From: Mesoflavibacter sp037029465
GTDB lineage: Bacteria > Bacteroidota > Bacteroidia > Flavobacteriales > Flavobacteriaceae
NCBI RefSeq assembly: GCF_037029465.1
Contig: NZ_JAYMEM010000029.1
Location: forward strand, 179,824-243,823
DNA: 64,000 bases
Reading direction: 5' to 3'
Each line of letters opens with the position of its first letter. Position 1 is the stretch's first letter. The translations under genes and the position numbers were made by a program. Of this stretch, positions 1 to 9,570 are shown one piece after another. The notes beneath the pieces were generated by a model that was given only the letters and a program-made list of their open reading frames with translations, was not told the origin of the DNA and searched no databases.

Positions 1-34
1 GTGTATAAATTTAATTTTATTCAATCCATAAATT

Positions 35-898
35 ATGAAGAAACTAATATTATTTAGTGCAAGTGCACTACTGTTACTAAGCTCATGTGTATCTAAAAAA
101 GAATACGCTGCATTAGAAGCAAAACATAAAGAAACACAAGACCTATTAAATACTGCAACTGTAAAACTAAACTCTTGTTTAGCAGATAAAGCTGCAGAGT
201 TAGCAAGAGTTAAAGAGTTACAAGATCGTTTAGCCGATATGAAAGCTAATAACGAAGCTTTAATACAAAGCACTAAAGACATGACTGTTTTAACAACAAA
301 AGGTGCAGAAAACTTAGAAAAATCTTTAGAAAGCTTAAAAGAAAAAGATTTAAAAATCTCAAGATTACAAGACGCGTTAACTAAAAAAGACAGTGTTACA
401 TTAGCTTTAGTGACAAGTTTGAAGAAAGAAGTTGGTCTTAATGATGAAGACATTGAAATTAATGTAGAAAAAAGCGTAGTATTTATCTCTTTATCAGATA
501 AATTATTATTTAAAAGCGGAAGCTACAACATTACCGATCGTGCAAAAGAAATCTTAGGTAAAGTAGCTACTGTAATTAACGGCAAGCCTAATTTTGAAGC
601 TATGGTAGAAGGACATACAGACAATGTACCATACAGAAAAGGTGTGCTTTTAGATAACTGGGATTTAAGTGTAAAACGTAGTACTTCTATTGTAAGAGCA
701 TTACAAGAGTTAGGTGTAAAACCAGAAAAATTAATTGCAGCTGGACGTGGTGATCATTTACCTTTAGTACCTAATGATACTGCTGAAAATAGAGCAACAA
801 ACAGAAGAACAAAGATTTATATCTTACCAAAAATTGATCAGTTTTATAACATGATTGAAGAAGAAATGAAAACAATGTCTGAAGAAGAAGGTAACTAA
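35..898 (+). CDS. OmpA-family outer-membrane lipoprotein
   Basis: Outer-membrane lipoprotein expected to hold the envelope to peptidoglycan. The 287-residue product starts with a lipoprotein signal whose lipobox ends in LLSSC at about residue 18. Residues 20-130 are a charged, Leu/Lys/Glu-rich coiled coil. The C-terminal 140 residues are an OmpA domain: EGHTDNVPY at about 192-200, the helix DLSVKRSTSIVRAL, and the closing NRATNRRTKIYI with the asparagine/arginine pair used to bind diaminopimelate. There is no beta-barrel. It stands alone and is closed by a hairpin terminator directly after the stop. The family call is secure; the ligand contact is inferred from the family. Confidence 0.93.
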   Translation: MKKLILFSASALLLLSSCVSKKEYAALEAKHKETQDLLNTATVKLNSCLADKAAELARVKELQDRLADMKANNEALIQSTKDMTVLTTKGAENLEKSLESLKEKDLKISRLQDALTKKDSVTLALVTSLKKEVGLNDEDIEINVEKSVVFISLSDKLLFKSGSYNITDRAKEILGKVATVINGKPNFEAMVEGHTDNVPYRKGVLLDNWDLSVKRSTSIVRALQELGVKPEKLIAAGRGDHLPLVPNDTAENRATNRRTKIYILPKIDQFYNMIEEEMKTMSEEEGN

Positions 899-922
899 AA
901 TCCAGAAAAAACAAATAGAAAG

Positions 923-950
923 AAGCTCAACGTAAAGTTGGGCTTTTTTT
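923..950 (+). terminator. Rho-independent terminator of the OmpA-type gene
   Basis: Nine-base stem AAGCTCAAC / GTTGGGCTT (one G-T pair), loop GTAAA, followed by a run of T. It lies 25 bases after the stop of the OmpA-type lipoprotein gene. Confidence 0.85.
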
Positions 951-952
951 AT

Positions 953-1032
953 GGCGTTACCTTTTACTTAAACCTACAAGATTGAAAAATCTTGCAGGAT
1001 CGCAAAAGGTCAGGCTTTCAAGGCTCGCTATC
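953..1032. repeat. Interspersed repeat of the GGCGTTACC...GGTC type, carrying a hairpin
   Basis: The module GGCGTTACC (953) ... AAAAGGTCAGGCTTTC (about 1004) has a diverged relative at 62450-62480. Between the halves sits a stem-loop, CAAGATT / AATCTTG with loop GAAA (977-994), extended by CCT/AGG. No reading frame crosses it. The rest of 1033-1185 holds nothing I recognise. Confidence 0.5.
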
Positions 1033-1185
1033 AAAGATGAGCTCAGACAACCCTTTCAATCCTTAACGCACCAATCTGCCAAATTATAGGCTTATAAAAA
1101 GCTAAAGGATTGACAATAATAGCCAATCCCTTAGGACATGGCGCAAGGAAAATTCCCCTTACCATATTGTAAAAATAATTTTTTT

Positions 1186-1289
1186 GTCATTCAGAGCAAA
1201 GCGAAGAATCTATAAAAAATCTTATATCTAAAAGATTCTTCAGTCGTTTCTCACTTCGACTTCGCTCAGTACATAGCCTTCTGAATGAC
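1186..1289. repeat. Palindromic intergenic element, type A
   Basis: Bounded by the perfect inverted repeat GTCATTCAG / CTGAATGAC (1186-1194 and 1281-1289), with inner arms AAGAATCT and AGATTCTT. A second, shorter copy lies at 33774-33853. It ends just before the stop codon of the VOC gene. This looks like a REP/MITE-like repeat; no coding capacity is seen. Confidence 0.7.
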
Positions 1290-1294
1290 AAAAT

Positions 1295-1639
1295 TCACTC
1301 ACTCCAAATGGCTAGTTCATTACCCGAAGGATCTAAAAACTGAAAACGTTTACCGCCAGGAAAAGAAAATATATCTACAGAAATTGTTGCTCCTAATTGA
1401 ATTAGTTTTTCTTTGATTTCTTCTAAATTATTATGATACAACACTACCAAAACACCATTACTAATTGGTTGATCCGTTTTTGTAAATCCGCCATCCAAAC
1501 CACTAGCTTCAAAAGCAACGTAACTATCGCCATAATCTGTAAACTTCCAACCAAATGAGTTACTGTAAAAGCTTTTTGTAGCTTCTAGATTGGTTGCTTT
1601 TAACTCAATGTAGTTAATGTGGTTGTTGGTTGGTTGCAT
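1295..1639 (-). CDS. VOC (glyoxalase/bleomycin-resistance) superfamily protein
   Basis: A single-domain vicinal-oxygen-chelate protein of 114 residues, the usual size. It opens with NYIELKATNLEATKSFYSNS, the classic first beta-alpha unit with a tryptophan at FGWKF, and ends with FQFLDPSGNELAIWSE, whose D-P-x-G-N-E turn carries the final metal-ligand glutamate. These proteins range from lyases to antibiotic-binding proteins and the substrate cannot be read here. It lies one base from the YrdC-type gene upstream on the same strand, so the two are probably co-transcribed. Confidence 0.88.
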   Translation of the reverse strand: MQPTNNHINYIELKATNLEATKSFYSNSFGWKFTDYGDSYVAFEASGLDGGFTKTDQPISNGVLVVLYHNNLEEIKEKLIQLGATISVDIFSFPGGKRFQFLDPSGNELAIWSE

Positions 1640-1640
1640 A

Positions 1641-2261
1641 TTAAAAAATCTCTAAACTTCCTTTTCCTTCTCTAACAATTAAAGGTTCGTCTTGTGATAA
1701 ATCAATAACGGTTGACGCATGATTATCTCCATATCCGCCATCAATAACTAAATCTACAAGATTATCCCATTTTTCATGAATTAATTCTGGATCTGTGGTA
1801 TATTCTATAATTTCATCTTCATCTCTTATAGACGTAGACACAATTGGATTACCTAAAGCTTTTACTATATCTAAAGCAATGTTATTATTTGGAACACGTA
1901 TACCAACTTCCTTTTTCTTTTTAAATGCAGCTGGCAACGTTTTAGATCCTGGTAAAATAAAGGTATACGGACCAGGTAAAGCTCGTTTTAGGATTTTGAA
2001 TGTCTTAGTATCTATTTGCTTAACATAATCGGATAAATTACTTAAATCGTGACAAATAAATGAGAAGTTTGCTTTGTCTAATTTTACACCTTTTATACGC
2101 GCAATACGCTCTAAAGCTTTTGTATTTGTGATATCACATCCTAAACCGTAAACTGTATCTGTTGGGTAAATGACTAAACCTCCTTTTTTTAAAACCTCAA
2201 CCACTTGCTTGATTGCTTTTGGATTTGGGTTTTCTTCGTATATTCTAATAAAATCTGCCAT
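1641..2261 (-). CDS. YrdC/YciO (Sua5-like) protein, putative threonylcarbamoyl-AMP synthase
   Basis: YrdC-fold nucleotide-binding protein. The TsaC/Sua5 branch makes threonylcarbamoyl-AMP for the t6A modification at tRNA position 37; the YciO branch is related but less defined. I start it at the ATG at 2261 (MADFIRIYEENPNP, 206 residues) because the 17 residues available upstream look non-coding and other members begin this way. Visible motifs are GGLVIYPTDTVYGLGCD, KANFSFICHD, ALPGPYTFIL, VGIRVPN and PIVSTS. There is no C-terminal Sua5 domain. The KxxxFSF segment leans toward YciO, so the exact activity is uncertain. Confidence 0.88.
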   Translation of the reverse strand: MADFIRIYEENPNPKAIKQVVEVLKKGGLVIYPTDTVYGLGCDITNTKALERIARIKGVKLDKANFSFICHDLSNLSDYVKQIDTKTFKILKRALPGPYTFILPGSKTLPAAFKKKKEVGIRVPNNNIALDIVKALGNPIVSTSIRDEDEIIEYTTDPELIHEKWDNLVDLVIDGGYGDNHASTVIDLSQDEPLIVREGKGSLEIF

Positions 2262-2369
2262 TTGTTTTATTATTAAATTAAAACTTCTCGATACATTTTG
2301 TTCGTCCCTCACAAAACACTCAAAGTGACGTTACTCTTCAAACTTTGAACTTCAAACTTTGAACTAAAG

Positions 2370-4709
2370 TTACCCTATTACATCTAATTTTGCAAAACGT
2401 AACAACAGCTTTTTAACACCAGCTACTTCAAATTTAATTTCTGCTTTGGTATCACTTCCTTTTCCTTCTATTTTTAAGACTTCACCTTTACCAAACCGCA
2501 TATGACTTACAATATTACCTACTGCTAAATTACCGTCAAACAAGTTGGTACTTGGCACATCATTTTTACCTAAAGCATCTACTTTTTTTAGGTTTTTAGG
2601 TGTTGATGGTGTAAACTTTTCTGGTGCTTTCTTTTCTTTCTTTTTAAACTTTGGCTGAATTGGTTTTTTAAACCTAACTTTATTAGGCTCTACATCTCCA
2701 AAAATATCTGCAGATAACATTGGATTGATACGTCTTTCTTCTGGTGGCGTAATATTTTCTACAAACTGATCGTCAATTTCTTCAATAAATCGGCTTGGTT
2801 CTGAGTCGACTAATTTTCCCCAACGGTAACGTGATAAGGCATAGGTTAAATACGCTTGCTTTTCAGCTCTGGTCAAGGCTACGTAAAACAGTCTTCGCTC
2901 CTCTTCCAACTCGCTACGCGTATTCATACTCATAGCACTTGGGAATAAATCTTCTTCTAAACCTACCACAAATACGTTGTTAAACTCTAGTCCTTTTGCA
3001 AGGTGAATGGTCATTAATGCCACAACATCATCATCTCCATTTTCATTATCTAAATCGGTTGCTAAAGCGACGTCTTCTAAAAACTCAGCTAAATCACCTT
3101 TGGCATCTGCAATTTCTTGTTGTCCTTCAACAAAATCTTTAACACCGTTTAGCAATTCTTCAACGTTTTCTAGTCTTGTAACACCTTCTGGAGTCCCATC
3201 TTTATTAAACTCACGCATTAAACCACTAGCTTTCACAACATGTTCTGCTAATTCAAAAGCAGTCGCAGTTTGATTCATCACCTGAAAACTTTCAATTAAA
3301 GTTACAAAATCACGAAGTTTGTTTTTAGTTCCGTTATTTATGTTGATTTGAACCGTGTCAATTTCTTTTAAAATTTCCCAGATGGTTTTGCTTAAACTGT
3401 TAGCTGCAACAACTAAACGGTCTATCGTAGTTTGACCAATACCTCTTCCTGGATAATTGATAATTCGTTTTAAAGCTTCTTCATCTGAAGGGTTTAAAAT
3501 CAAGCGTAAATAAGACAACACGTCTTTAATTTCTTTACGTTGATAGAAACTTAATCCGCCATAAATTCTGTACGGAATATTTCGTTTACGTAACGCATCT
3601 TCCATTGCTCTAGATTGCGCATTGGTACGATATAAAATGGCAAAATCGCTATTGTTAAGTTGCTGGTTCATTTTGGTTTCCCAAATAGTACTTGCTACAT
3701 AACGACCTTCGTCACCATCGGTTAAAGAACGATGGATTTTTACTTTAGGACCTTCTTCATTAGCAGTCCAAACCACTTTATCTAATTTGGTTTGGTTATG
3801 ATCAATGACTGAATTTGCTGCACCAACAATATTTTTTGTAGAACGGTAATTTTGCTCTAATCGGTACAGTTTTACATTATCATAATCACGCTGAAAATTA
3901 AGAATGTTATTAATATTTGCACCACGAAAGGCATAAATACTCTGCGCATCATCACCTACCACACAAATATTTTGAAAACGATCTGCCAATGCGCGAACAA
4001 TCAAGTACTGACTGTGGTTTGTATCCTGATACTCGTCCACCAAAATGTATCTAAACTTGTCTTGATATTTTGCTAAAACGGTTGGGAAACGTGTTAAAAG
4101 CTCGTTTGTACGCAGTAATAAATCATCAAAGTCCATTGCTCCAGCTTTAAAACAACGATCTACATATTCTTTATAGATATTACCCATTTGTGGTCGCCTA
4201 GCCATAGCATCTGCTTCCATCAATTCTAGATTATTAAAGTATGCTTTTACAGTGATTAAACTGTTTTTGTAAGATGAAATTCGACTATAAACTTGTTTGG
4301 TTTTATATAGGTCTTTATCTAAATTCATCTCTTTGATAATCGATCCTAAAAGTTTTTGAGAATCTTGTGTATCATAAATAGTAAAATTACTCGGGAAACC
4401 TAAATGATGTCCTTCTACTCTTAAAATACGTGCAAAAACCGAGTGAAATGTACCCATCCAAAGGTTTTTAGCTTCGCTTTCTCCAACAATTTGTGCAATA
4501 CGCTCTTTCATTTCGCGAGCTGCTTTGTTGGTAAAGGTTAATGCCAAAATACTAAAAGAATCTACGCCTTTATGCATTAAATGTGCTATCCTGTAAGTAA
4601 GCACACGTGTTTTACCCGAACCTGCACCAGCAATAATAATCATCGGTCCGTCTATCTGCAATGTTGGCTCTAATTGTGCGTCGTTAAGTTGTGAAAGGTA
4701 CTTTTCCAA
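2370..4709 (-). CDS. UvrD/PcrA-type ATP-dependent DNA helicase
   Basis: Superfamily 1A 3'-5' DNA helicase acting in nucleotide excision and mismatch repair or fork clearance. In order: Q-motif LNDAQLEP, Walker A GAGSGKT (about 29-35), Ia TFTNKAAREMKERI, Walker B DEYQDTN (about 226), motif III GDDAQSIYAFRGA, motif IV QNYRSTKNI, motif V IHLAKGLEFNNVFVVG and motif VI FYVALTRAEK. The roughly 110-residue tail is basic and then ends in the NIVSHMRFGKGEVLKIEG fold found in PcrA proteins. Length 779 is normal. The start at MEKYLSQLND is the only sensible one. Confidence 0.95.
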   Translation of the reverse strand: MEKYLSQLNDAQLEPTLQIDGPMIIIAGAGSGKTRVLTYRIAHLMHKGVDSFSILALTFTNKAAREMKERIAQIVGESEAKNLWMGTFHSVFARILRVEGHHLGFPSNFTIYDTQDSQKLLGSIIKEMNLDKDLYKTKQVYSRISSYKNSLITVKAYFNNLELMEADAMARRPQMGNIYKEYVDRCFKAGAMDFDDLLLRTNELLTRFPTVLAKYQDKFRYILVDEYQDTNHSQYLIVRALADRFQNICVVGDDAQSIYAFRGANINNILNFQRDYDNVKLYRLEQNYRSTKNIVGAANSVIDHNQTKLDKVVWTANEEGPKVKIHRSLTDGDEGRYVASTIWETKMNQQLNNSDFAILYRTNAQSRAMEDALRKRNIPYRIYGGLSFYQRKEIKDVLSYLRLILNPSDEEALKRIINYPGRGIGQTTIDRLVVAANSLSKTIWEILKEIDTVQININNGTKNKLRDFVTLIESFQVMNQTATAFELAEHVVKASGLMREFNKDGTPEGVTRLENVEELLNGVKDFVEGQQEIADAKGDLAEFLEDVALATDLDNENGDDDVVALMTIHLAKGLEFNNVFVVGLEEDLFPSAMSMNTRSELEEERRLFYVALTRAEKQAYLTYALSRYRWGKLVDSEPSRFIEEIDDQFVENITPPEERRINPMLSADIFGDVEPNKVRFKKPIQPKFKKKEKKAPEKFTPSTPKNLKKVDALGKNDVPSTNLFDGNLAVGNIVSHMRFGKGEVLKIEGKGSDTKAEIKFEVAGVKKLLLRFAKLDVIG

Positions 4710-4784
4710 GAGTTTTAATTTTAGGCGTAAAAATAACCATACCTCTTGGTTTTACTAAAGGATTTTATCAATAATTATAAACAA

Positions 4785-6335
4785 TTACAGCATTGCTTCT
4801 TTAAGTCCTGCTCTAATACTTATCCAAATAAAATTAAATACTGATTTATGCTTAATTCGCTCTACATTCTGCACAGAAGCTTTTCTAAAATTATCAGACT
4901 GATCATTACTATCTTTTGATACAAATAGGTTAATCAAACCTGATAAAAACTTGTTTTTTTCTTTACCATTTTCTTTTAAAACCGTAACATCAAAATTTTG
5001 ATATCTAGTTTTTAAATCAATATTTGAAACATTAGTATTTCCATCTATTGTAAAGTTAGTTTTTAGCAGTTCTCCATCTAATCTTATGTTTAAATTTGGC
5101 TCCATAAATTGGTTCATTTGACTTGCTTTTAACAAACTAATATCTGCCTTAAACATAAATTGATCTGTAGGATTATTAATATCAAAACTCCAATTAACAT
5201 TTAAATTAGAATTATCCATAAATGTAGACGAAATATCAATTGTTGTTGAAACGGAATCTGCAAACGCATTGCCTAAATAAGTAACTTCCGCATTTAGATT
5301 TGTAAATTTTAATTGACCTGCAGGCTTATTTTGTTTCATCTTTTCTTCGTAGAAAATTGAAGCGTTTTCAATTAGTACTTTATTTACTTTTAAATCGAAA
5401 TTTAAATCTCTTAATTGCTTGCTATACATTTGTTTTACTGAAAAATCATCTGCAACCAACTTGTCTCTATAAATGTTGAAATCTGGGTTTTTTATTAAGA
5501 TGTTTTCGCTATTAAAACTGAAAATACTATCATTTTTAAACCCTACGTGATAATCATTAATAGCAATTTCTTCAATCTTTAAATCAAAGTAATCACGCTC
5601 AACTCTCAAATGTTTTGAAAGTTCTTGCTTGTCATACTTGGTTTTGATTTTTAAGTTGGAAAACGTTAAGTTGTTATTATTGATTTCAATGTTATTTACA
5701 GTCAAATTTTCAAAATTGTTTAATACATAAAAGGTTTGATTGGTCGACAGTTTAAAGTCTTCAAACTTAAAAGGAATTTTTGCCTTAGCTGTTTCTTCAT
5801 TAAAAGTAATTTTTGAGGTAGAAAGATTTAATTGCTCTGACTTAAAAAGTACAGCTTCAGTATTAAAATCAAAAATTTCAACATTAGCATTTTCTACAGA
5901 AAAAGAATCAATATAAACAGGAAATTTTACCTGATTTTTTATTTGAGTATTAAAATCTTTAGATGACACTTTTTTATTATAAAAGTGAGTTAGTTTTGGA
6001 GTTATTAACTTTAAATTTTCAATATCAATTGTATTGTTTTTCCAATAATTCCAATAACTAAAATCTTTAATAGATAGTGTTTTAAATTCTAACTGCGTGT
6101 TTATTTTTTCGGTAGTTTTTCCTTTTACAGTCAACAAAGGTGCTTCTATTTTAAAATTGCCACCTAACAAGTCTAAATCTATCGATTTATATTGTAATTG
6201 AATGTGTTCTGGTAGATTGGACACATAGTTTTCAACTTTATTAAGAATTATATTTTTAGCAATAAAATAGCCAATAATCAACATGATTAATGACAAAATT
6301 ATTATCAGAACGGTTTTTTTGGTTTTTAAGGTCAT
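4785..6335 (-). CDS. AsmA/DUF748-like envelope protein with one N-terminal membrane segment
   Basis: Not identified with certainty. The 516-residue product has a basic start, one hydrophobic segment at about 9-27 (TVLIIILSLIMLIIGYFIA), and then a long stretch of alternating beta-strand-like sequence rich in asparagine and lysine with phrases such as LGGNFKIEAPLLTVKGK and LKFTNLNAEVTYLGNAFADS. This is the pattern of AsmA/DUF748-type inner-membrane-anchored periplasmic proteins, thought to help move lipids to the outer membrane. It ends in a short hydrophobic patch (FNFIWISIRAGLKEAML). It has its own transcript, divergent from the FMN protein. Confidence 0.55.
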   Translation of the reverse strand: MTLKTKKTVLIIILSLIMLIIGYFIAKNIILNKVENYVSNLPEHIQLQYKSIDLDLLGGNFKIEAPLLTVKGKTTEKINTQLEFKTLSIKDFSYWNYWKNNTIDIENLKLITPKLTHFYNKKVSSKDFNTQIKNQVKFPVYIDSFSVENANVEIFDFNTEAVLFKSEQLNLSTSKITFNEETAKAKIPFKFEDFKLSTNQTFYVLNNFENLTVNNIEINNNNLTFSNLKIKTKYDKQELSKHLRVERDYFDLKIEEIAINDYHVGFKNDSIFSFNSENILIKNPDFNIYRDKLVADDFSVKQMYSKQLRDLNFDLKVNKVLIENASIFYEEKMKQNKPAGQLKFTNLNAEVTYLGNAFADSVSTTIDISSTFMDNSNLNVNWSFDINNPTDQFMFKADISLLKASQMNQFMEPNLNIRLDGELLKTNFTIDGNTNVSNIDLKTRYQNFDVTVLKENGKEKNKFLSGLINLFVSKDSNDQSDNFRKASVQNVERIKHKSVFNFIWISIRAGLKEAML

Positions 6336-6420
6336 ATATTAAAGATAATCTTTAGTAACCGTAACCTTTCAATTTTATAATTATATTAACTTAACAGAAA
6401 TGTTAACATCGTAATTTTAC

Positions 6421-6428
6421 TATTTTTG
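6421..6428 (+). promoter_or_regulatory. -7 element of a Bacteroidota promoter
   Basis: TATTTTTG fits TAnnTTTG and lies 20 bases before the ATG of the glutamate-synthase-like gene. No clear TTG is seen 19 bases further upstream, so the promoter is only half supported. Confidence 0.4.
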
Positions 6429-6448
6429 AAGAAACAACTCACAAATTC

Positions 6449-8002
6449 ATGGATACATTTTTAAGCTTTCTATCTAACATCTCTTGGTGGATGTGGATTA
6501 TCGTTGCGCTTGCTTTAGTTGCAATACGCGATATTATTCAACGTAAACATACCATAAGTCACAACTTTCCTATTGTTGGACACATTAGATATATGTTAGA
6601 AAGTATTGGCCCAGAATTAAGGCAATATCTTGTTGCTAATAACCGAGAAGAACTACCTTTTAACCGTATTGAACGCGGTTGGGTTTATGCCTCTTCAAAA
6701 GGCGAAAACAACTACGAAGGTTTTGGTACCGATAGAGACATTTACGCACATCAGCATATTTTTATTAATAATGCGATGTTACCGTATAAGTTAGAAGACA
6801 ATCATCCTAACAAAAAAGACAAACACTTTTTACCTTGCGCTAAGGTTATGGGCGAATACAATAAACGTAAAAAACCATACCGACCAGCATCTGTAATTAA
6901 CGTATCTGCGATGAGTTTTGGATCGCTATCTGCAAAAGCAGTGGAATCTTTAAACAAAGGTGTAAAAATAGCTGGAGCGTATCATAATACAGGTGAAGGT
7001 GGTTTATCACCATACCACAAAAACGGTGGAGATGTAATATTTCATTTTGGGACTGGTTATTTTGGTGTTAGAGATGATGATGGCAATTTTTCTATGGAAA
7101 AACTTAAAAAATTAGTCCAAGACCATCCGTTTATAAAAGCTATTGAAGTCAAATTATCTCAAGGCGCAAAACCTGGGAAAGGTGGCGTTTTACCAGGAAG
7201 TAAAATCACTAAAGAAATAGCAGATATTAGACACGTACCAATGGGTAAAGATGTGCTTTCTCCGCCAAATCACTCGGCTTTTAATACCATTCCTGAGTTA
7301 GTTGAGTTTGTAGAAGCAATCGCGCAAGAAACAGGATTACCTGTAGGTATCAAAGCTGCAATTGGTAAACTTGGACAATGGGAAGAGTTAGCAGATTATA
7401 TGAAAGCTAATAATAAAGGTCCAGATTTTATTACTGTAGATGGTGGCGAAGGTGGTACTGGTGCTGCTCCGCCAAGTTTTGCAGATCATGTGTCTTTACC
7501 TTGGGTTTACGGTTTTGGCGACTTGTATAAACTATTTAAAAACAAAGGTCTAACCGAGCGTATTGTGTTTATAGGAAGTGGTAAATTAGGTTTCCCTGCA
7601 AAAGCAGCTATGGCGTTTGCTATGGGTGCAGATTGTATAAATGTTGCTCGTGAAGCTATGATGAGCATTGGTTGTATACAAGCGCAAGTATGTCATACCA
7701 ATCGTTGTCCTGCTGGTGTTGCGACGCAAAACAAATGGTTGCAGCGTGGTATTGATGTACCTTTAAAAAGCGAACGTTTAGCGCAATATTTCAACACCTT
7801 TAAAAAAGAATTTATAGAGATTACTCACGCTGCTGGATATGAACATCCTTGTCAATTTAAAATGAATGATGTAGAGCTTAATGTAGACGACCACAATTTA
7901 AGCAAAGAACTGAATAGAACATTTCAATATAACAAAGTTGAAGTGCCTTTTAATGGGATGCAGAGCTTAAAAAATTGTCCGCATTTAGGTGGAAAAGCAT
8001 AA
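6449..8002 (+). CDS. FMN-binding glutamate synthase-like protein
   Basis: Stand-alone relative of the FMN/iron-sulfur synthase domain of glutamate synthase. It has one N-terminal membrane helix (about 10-28, ISWWMWIIVALALVAIRD) and then the TIM barrel: VSAMSFGSLSAKAVESLNKG, NTGEGGLSPYH, KLSQGAKPGKGG, TVDGGEGGTGAAPPSF, and the cysteine region CIQAQVCHTNRCPAGVAT at about 414-431. There is no glutaminase domain and no partner small subunit next to it, so glutamate synthesis is not assured; its role in these bacteria is unclear. Length 517 matches the family. Confidence 0.9.
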   Translation: MDTFLSFLSNISWWMWIIVALALVAIRDIIQRKHTISHNFPIVGHIRYMLESIGPELRQYLVANNREELPFNRIERGWVYASSKGENNYEGFGTDRDIYAHQHIFINNAMLPYKLEDNHPNKKDKHFLPCAKVMGEYNKRKKPYRPASVINVSAMSFGSLSAKAVESLNKGVKIAGAYHNTGEGGLSPYHKNGGDVIFHFGTGYFGVRDDDGNFSMEKLKKLVQDHPFIKAIEVKLSQGAKPGKGGVLPGSKITKEIADIRHVPMGKDVLSPPNHSAFNTIPELVEFVEAIAQETGLPVGIKAAIGKLGQWEELADYMKANNKGPDFITVDGGEGGTGAAPPSFADHVSLPWVYGFGDLYKLFKNKGLTERIVFIGSGKLGFPAKAAMAFAMGADCINVAREAMMSIGCIQAQVCHTNRCPAGVATQNKWLQRGIDVPLKSERLAQYFNTFKKEFIEITHAAGYEHPCQFKMNDVELNVDDHNLSKELNRTFQYNKVEVPFNGMQSLKNCPHLGGKA

Positions 8003-8090
8003 ATTTTTCACAATTAAAAAAATATAAAATCAAGTTGCTTGTGCAATAAATCGAAACCTATTAAGTTTGTTGTATAAACTAAAATAACCT

Positions 8091-8609
8091 ATGGAAGATC
8101 AAGTGTTAACCCTTTTACTATATTGTGTACCTGCTTTAATTACAGGTATTGTTGCTTATCTGTTTTTTAGAGAGCATTTTAATAATGAATTTGAGCGTCG
8201 TAAATACGAAGTTGCTAAAGAGTTAAACAAACAATCATTACCAATACGATTACAAGCTTACGAAAGGTTAACGCTGTTTTTAGAACGTATCTCTCCTAAC
8301 AAATTATTACTACGTGTAGCTCCTGTTGGAAACAATAAAGAAGACTACGAAACTTTATTAATAAGAAATATCGAGCAAGAGTTTGAGCACAACTTAGCAC
8401 AACAAATCTACTTTAGTGATAATTGTTGGAGTGTGATTAATGCCTCAAAAAGCGCTACTATTCAATTGATAAGAAAAGTAGCTATGAGTGAAAAAATTGA
8501 TAGTGCAGACAAACTACGTGAAGCTATTTTAAACGAAATGCTTGATAAACCTGCACCAAGTAACGCTGGTTTACACTATATCAAAAAAGAAGTTGCCGAA
8601 ATCTGGTAA
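8091..8609 (+). CDS. Conserved membrane-anchored protein of unknown function
   Basis: 172 residues. An N-terminal hydrophobic helix (about 6-24, LTLLLYCVPALITGIVAYLFF) is followed by a cytosolic, mostly helical domain: ERRKYEVAKELNKQSLPIRLQAYERLTLFLERI, then a Ser/Leu-rich second half with NIEQEFEHNLAQQIYF. It resembles small single-pass proteins common in Flavobacteriia, but I know no function. It is 88 bases downstream of the glutamate-synthase-like gene in the same direction and its stop is three bases from that of the convergent patatin gene. Confidence 0.75.
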   Translation: MEDQVLTLLLYCVPALITGIVAYLFFREHFNNEFERRKYEVAKELNKQSLPIRLQAYERLTLFLERISPNKLLLRVAPVGNNKEDYETLLIRNIEQEFEHNLAQQIYFSDNCWSVINASKSATIQLIRKVAMSEKIDSADKLREAILNEMLDKPAPSNAGLHYIKKEVAEIW

Positions 8610-8612
8610 CTA

Positions 8613-9542
8613 CTACTCTTCTTCGTCTTTAAACTTTTCGCTTTGGTCCATTGGTTGACCAATTGCGTGTTTGGCTTCGGCGTAATGATAGCCTTGTTGC
8701 CACCACGTTTCCATTAATTGTTTATTGAAGATTAATGAATTTTCGGTAAGTTTTGTTGGTGTAAAATATAGGTTAAGTTTAACATTGCGGTGTTTTGCCG
8801 CTAGTTTTCCAATAGCAATATCTCCTTTTTCAACTTGATCAGACAAATGACCAAAAAGATTAATCATCAATGAAAATGGATTTTTACCCAATACTTTATT
8901 GTATTCTAAATTTTCACTTTCTAAGATAATCGCATCAACTTCGGTTGCACCTCTTAAAATAGCTTCTCTAATTGGCACAACACAACCCAAACCGCCATCT
9001 GCATATTCAAAACCATTTTTAGTCGCTAAAGACATAAAAGGCACCAAATTACAAGATATCCAAATCCAGTCGCAAAACTCTTCGTAGCTGTAATCTTTAA
9101 TCGACTTGTACTCTGCTCTATTTTTTGACAGATTAGTAACGGTAACTACAACATCTTCTTTAGTAGCTCTAATTTTATCATATTCGTCTTTGGTAAAATT
9201 ATCTTTAATGTGTTTCCTTAAGTTTTTGCTTTCACCAAAGGTTCGTTTTCGTTTTATAAACTGAAGTACGGTATTAAAATAGTTAATCGACACAAACTCG
9301 CGGTCGCCTTTCTTCTTAACTACAAAAGGATTAATATTAAAAATGGAGTGCTGATTAACATGCGTATAAATATCATACAACTTTCCAATATCATGCGCTG
9401 CCAAATGCGGAATTAACAAACTTCCCGTAGATGTGCCCAAATACATATCATAATTTCTGCCTTCTTGCTCAATTAAATATTGCGCAACGCCACCAGCAAA
9501 TGCACCTTTACTACCGCCACCAGAAATGACTAAAGCTTTCAA
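8613..9542 (-). CDS. Patatin-like phospholipase
   Basis: Serine lipid acyl hydrolase with a Ser-Asp dyad. Residues 7-17 (SGGGSKGAFAGG) form the oxyanion glycine loop, GTSTGS at about 37-42 holds the nucleophile serine in G-x-S-x-G, and YADGGLG at about 181 supplies the aspartate of the DGG motif. There is no signal peptide, so it probably acts in the cytoplasm or at the inner membrane. Length 309 is usual. The substrate cannot be deduced. Confidence 0.92.
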   Translation of the reverse strand: MKALVISGGGSKGAFAGGVAQYLIEQEGRNYDMYLGTSTGSLLIPHLAAHDIGKLYDIYTHVNQHSIFNINPFVVKKKGDREFVSINYFNTVLQFIKRKRTFGESKNLRKHIKDNFTKDEYDKIRATKEDVVVTVTNLSKNRAEYKSIKDYSYEEFCDWIWISCNLVPFMSLATKNGFEYADGGLGCVVPIREAILRGATEVDAIILESENLEYNKVLGKNPFSLMINLFGHLSDQVEKGDIAIGKLAAKHRNVKLNLYFTPTKLTENSLIFNKQLMETWWQQGYHYAEAKHAIGQPMDQSEKFKDEEE

Positions 9543-9570
9543 AATCTATAAATCGGATTTAGTTAGTTTA

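Noticed and set aside
2262..2312. Extension of the YrdC/YciO gene to an upstream ATG
   Set aside because: The extra 17 residues (MRDEQNVSRSFNLIIKQ) resemble no family N-terminus and the inner ATG 2261 gives the usual start.
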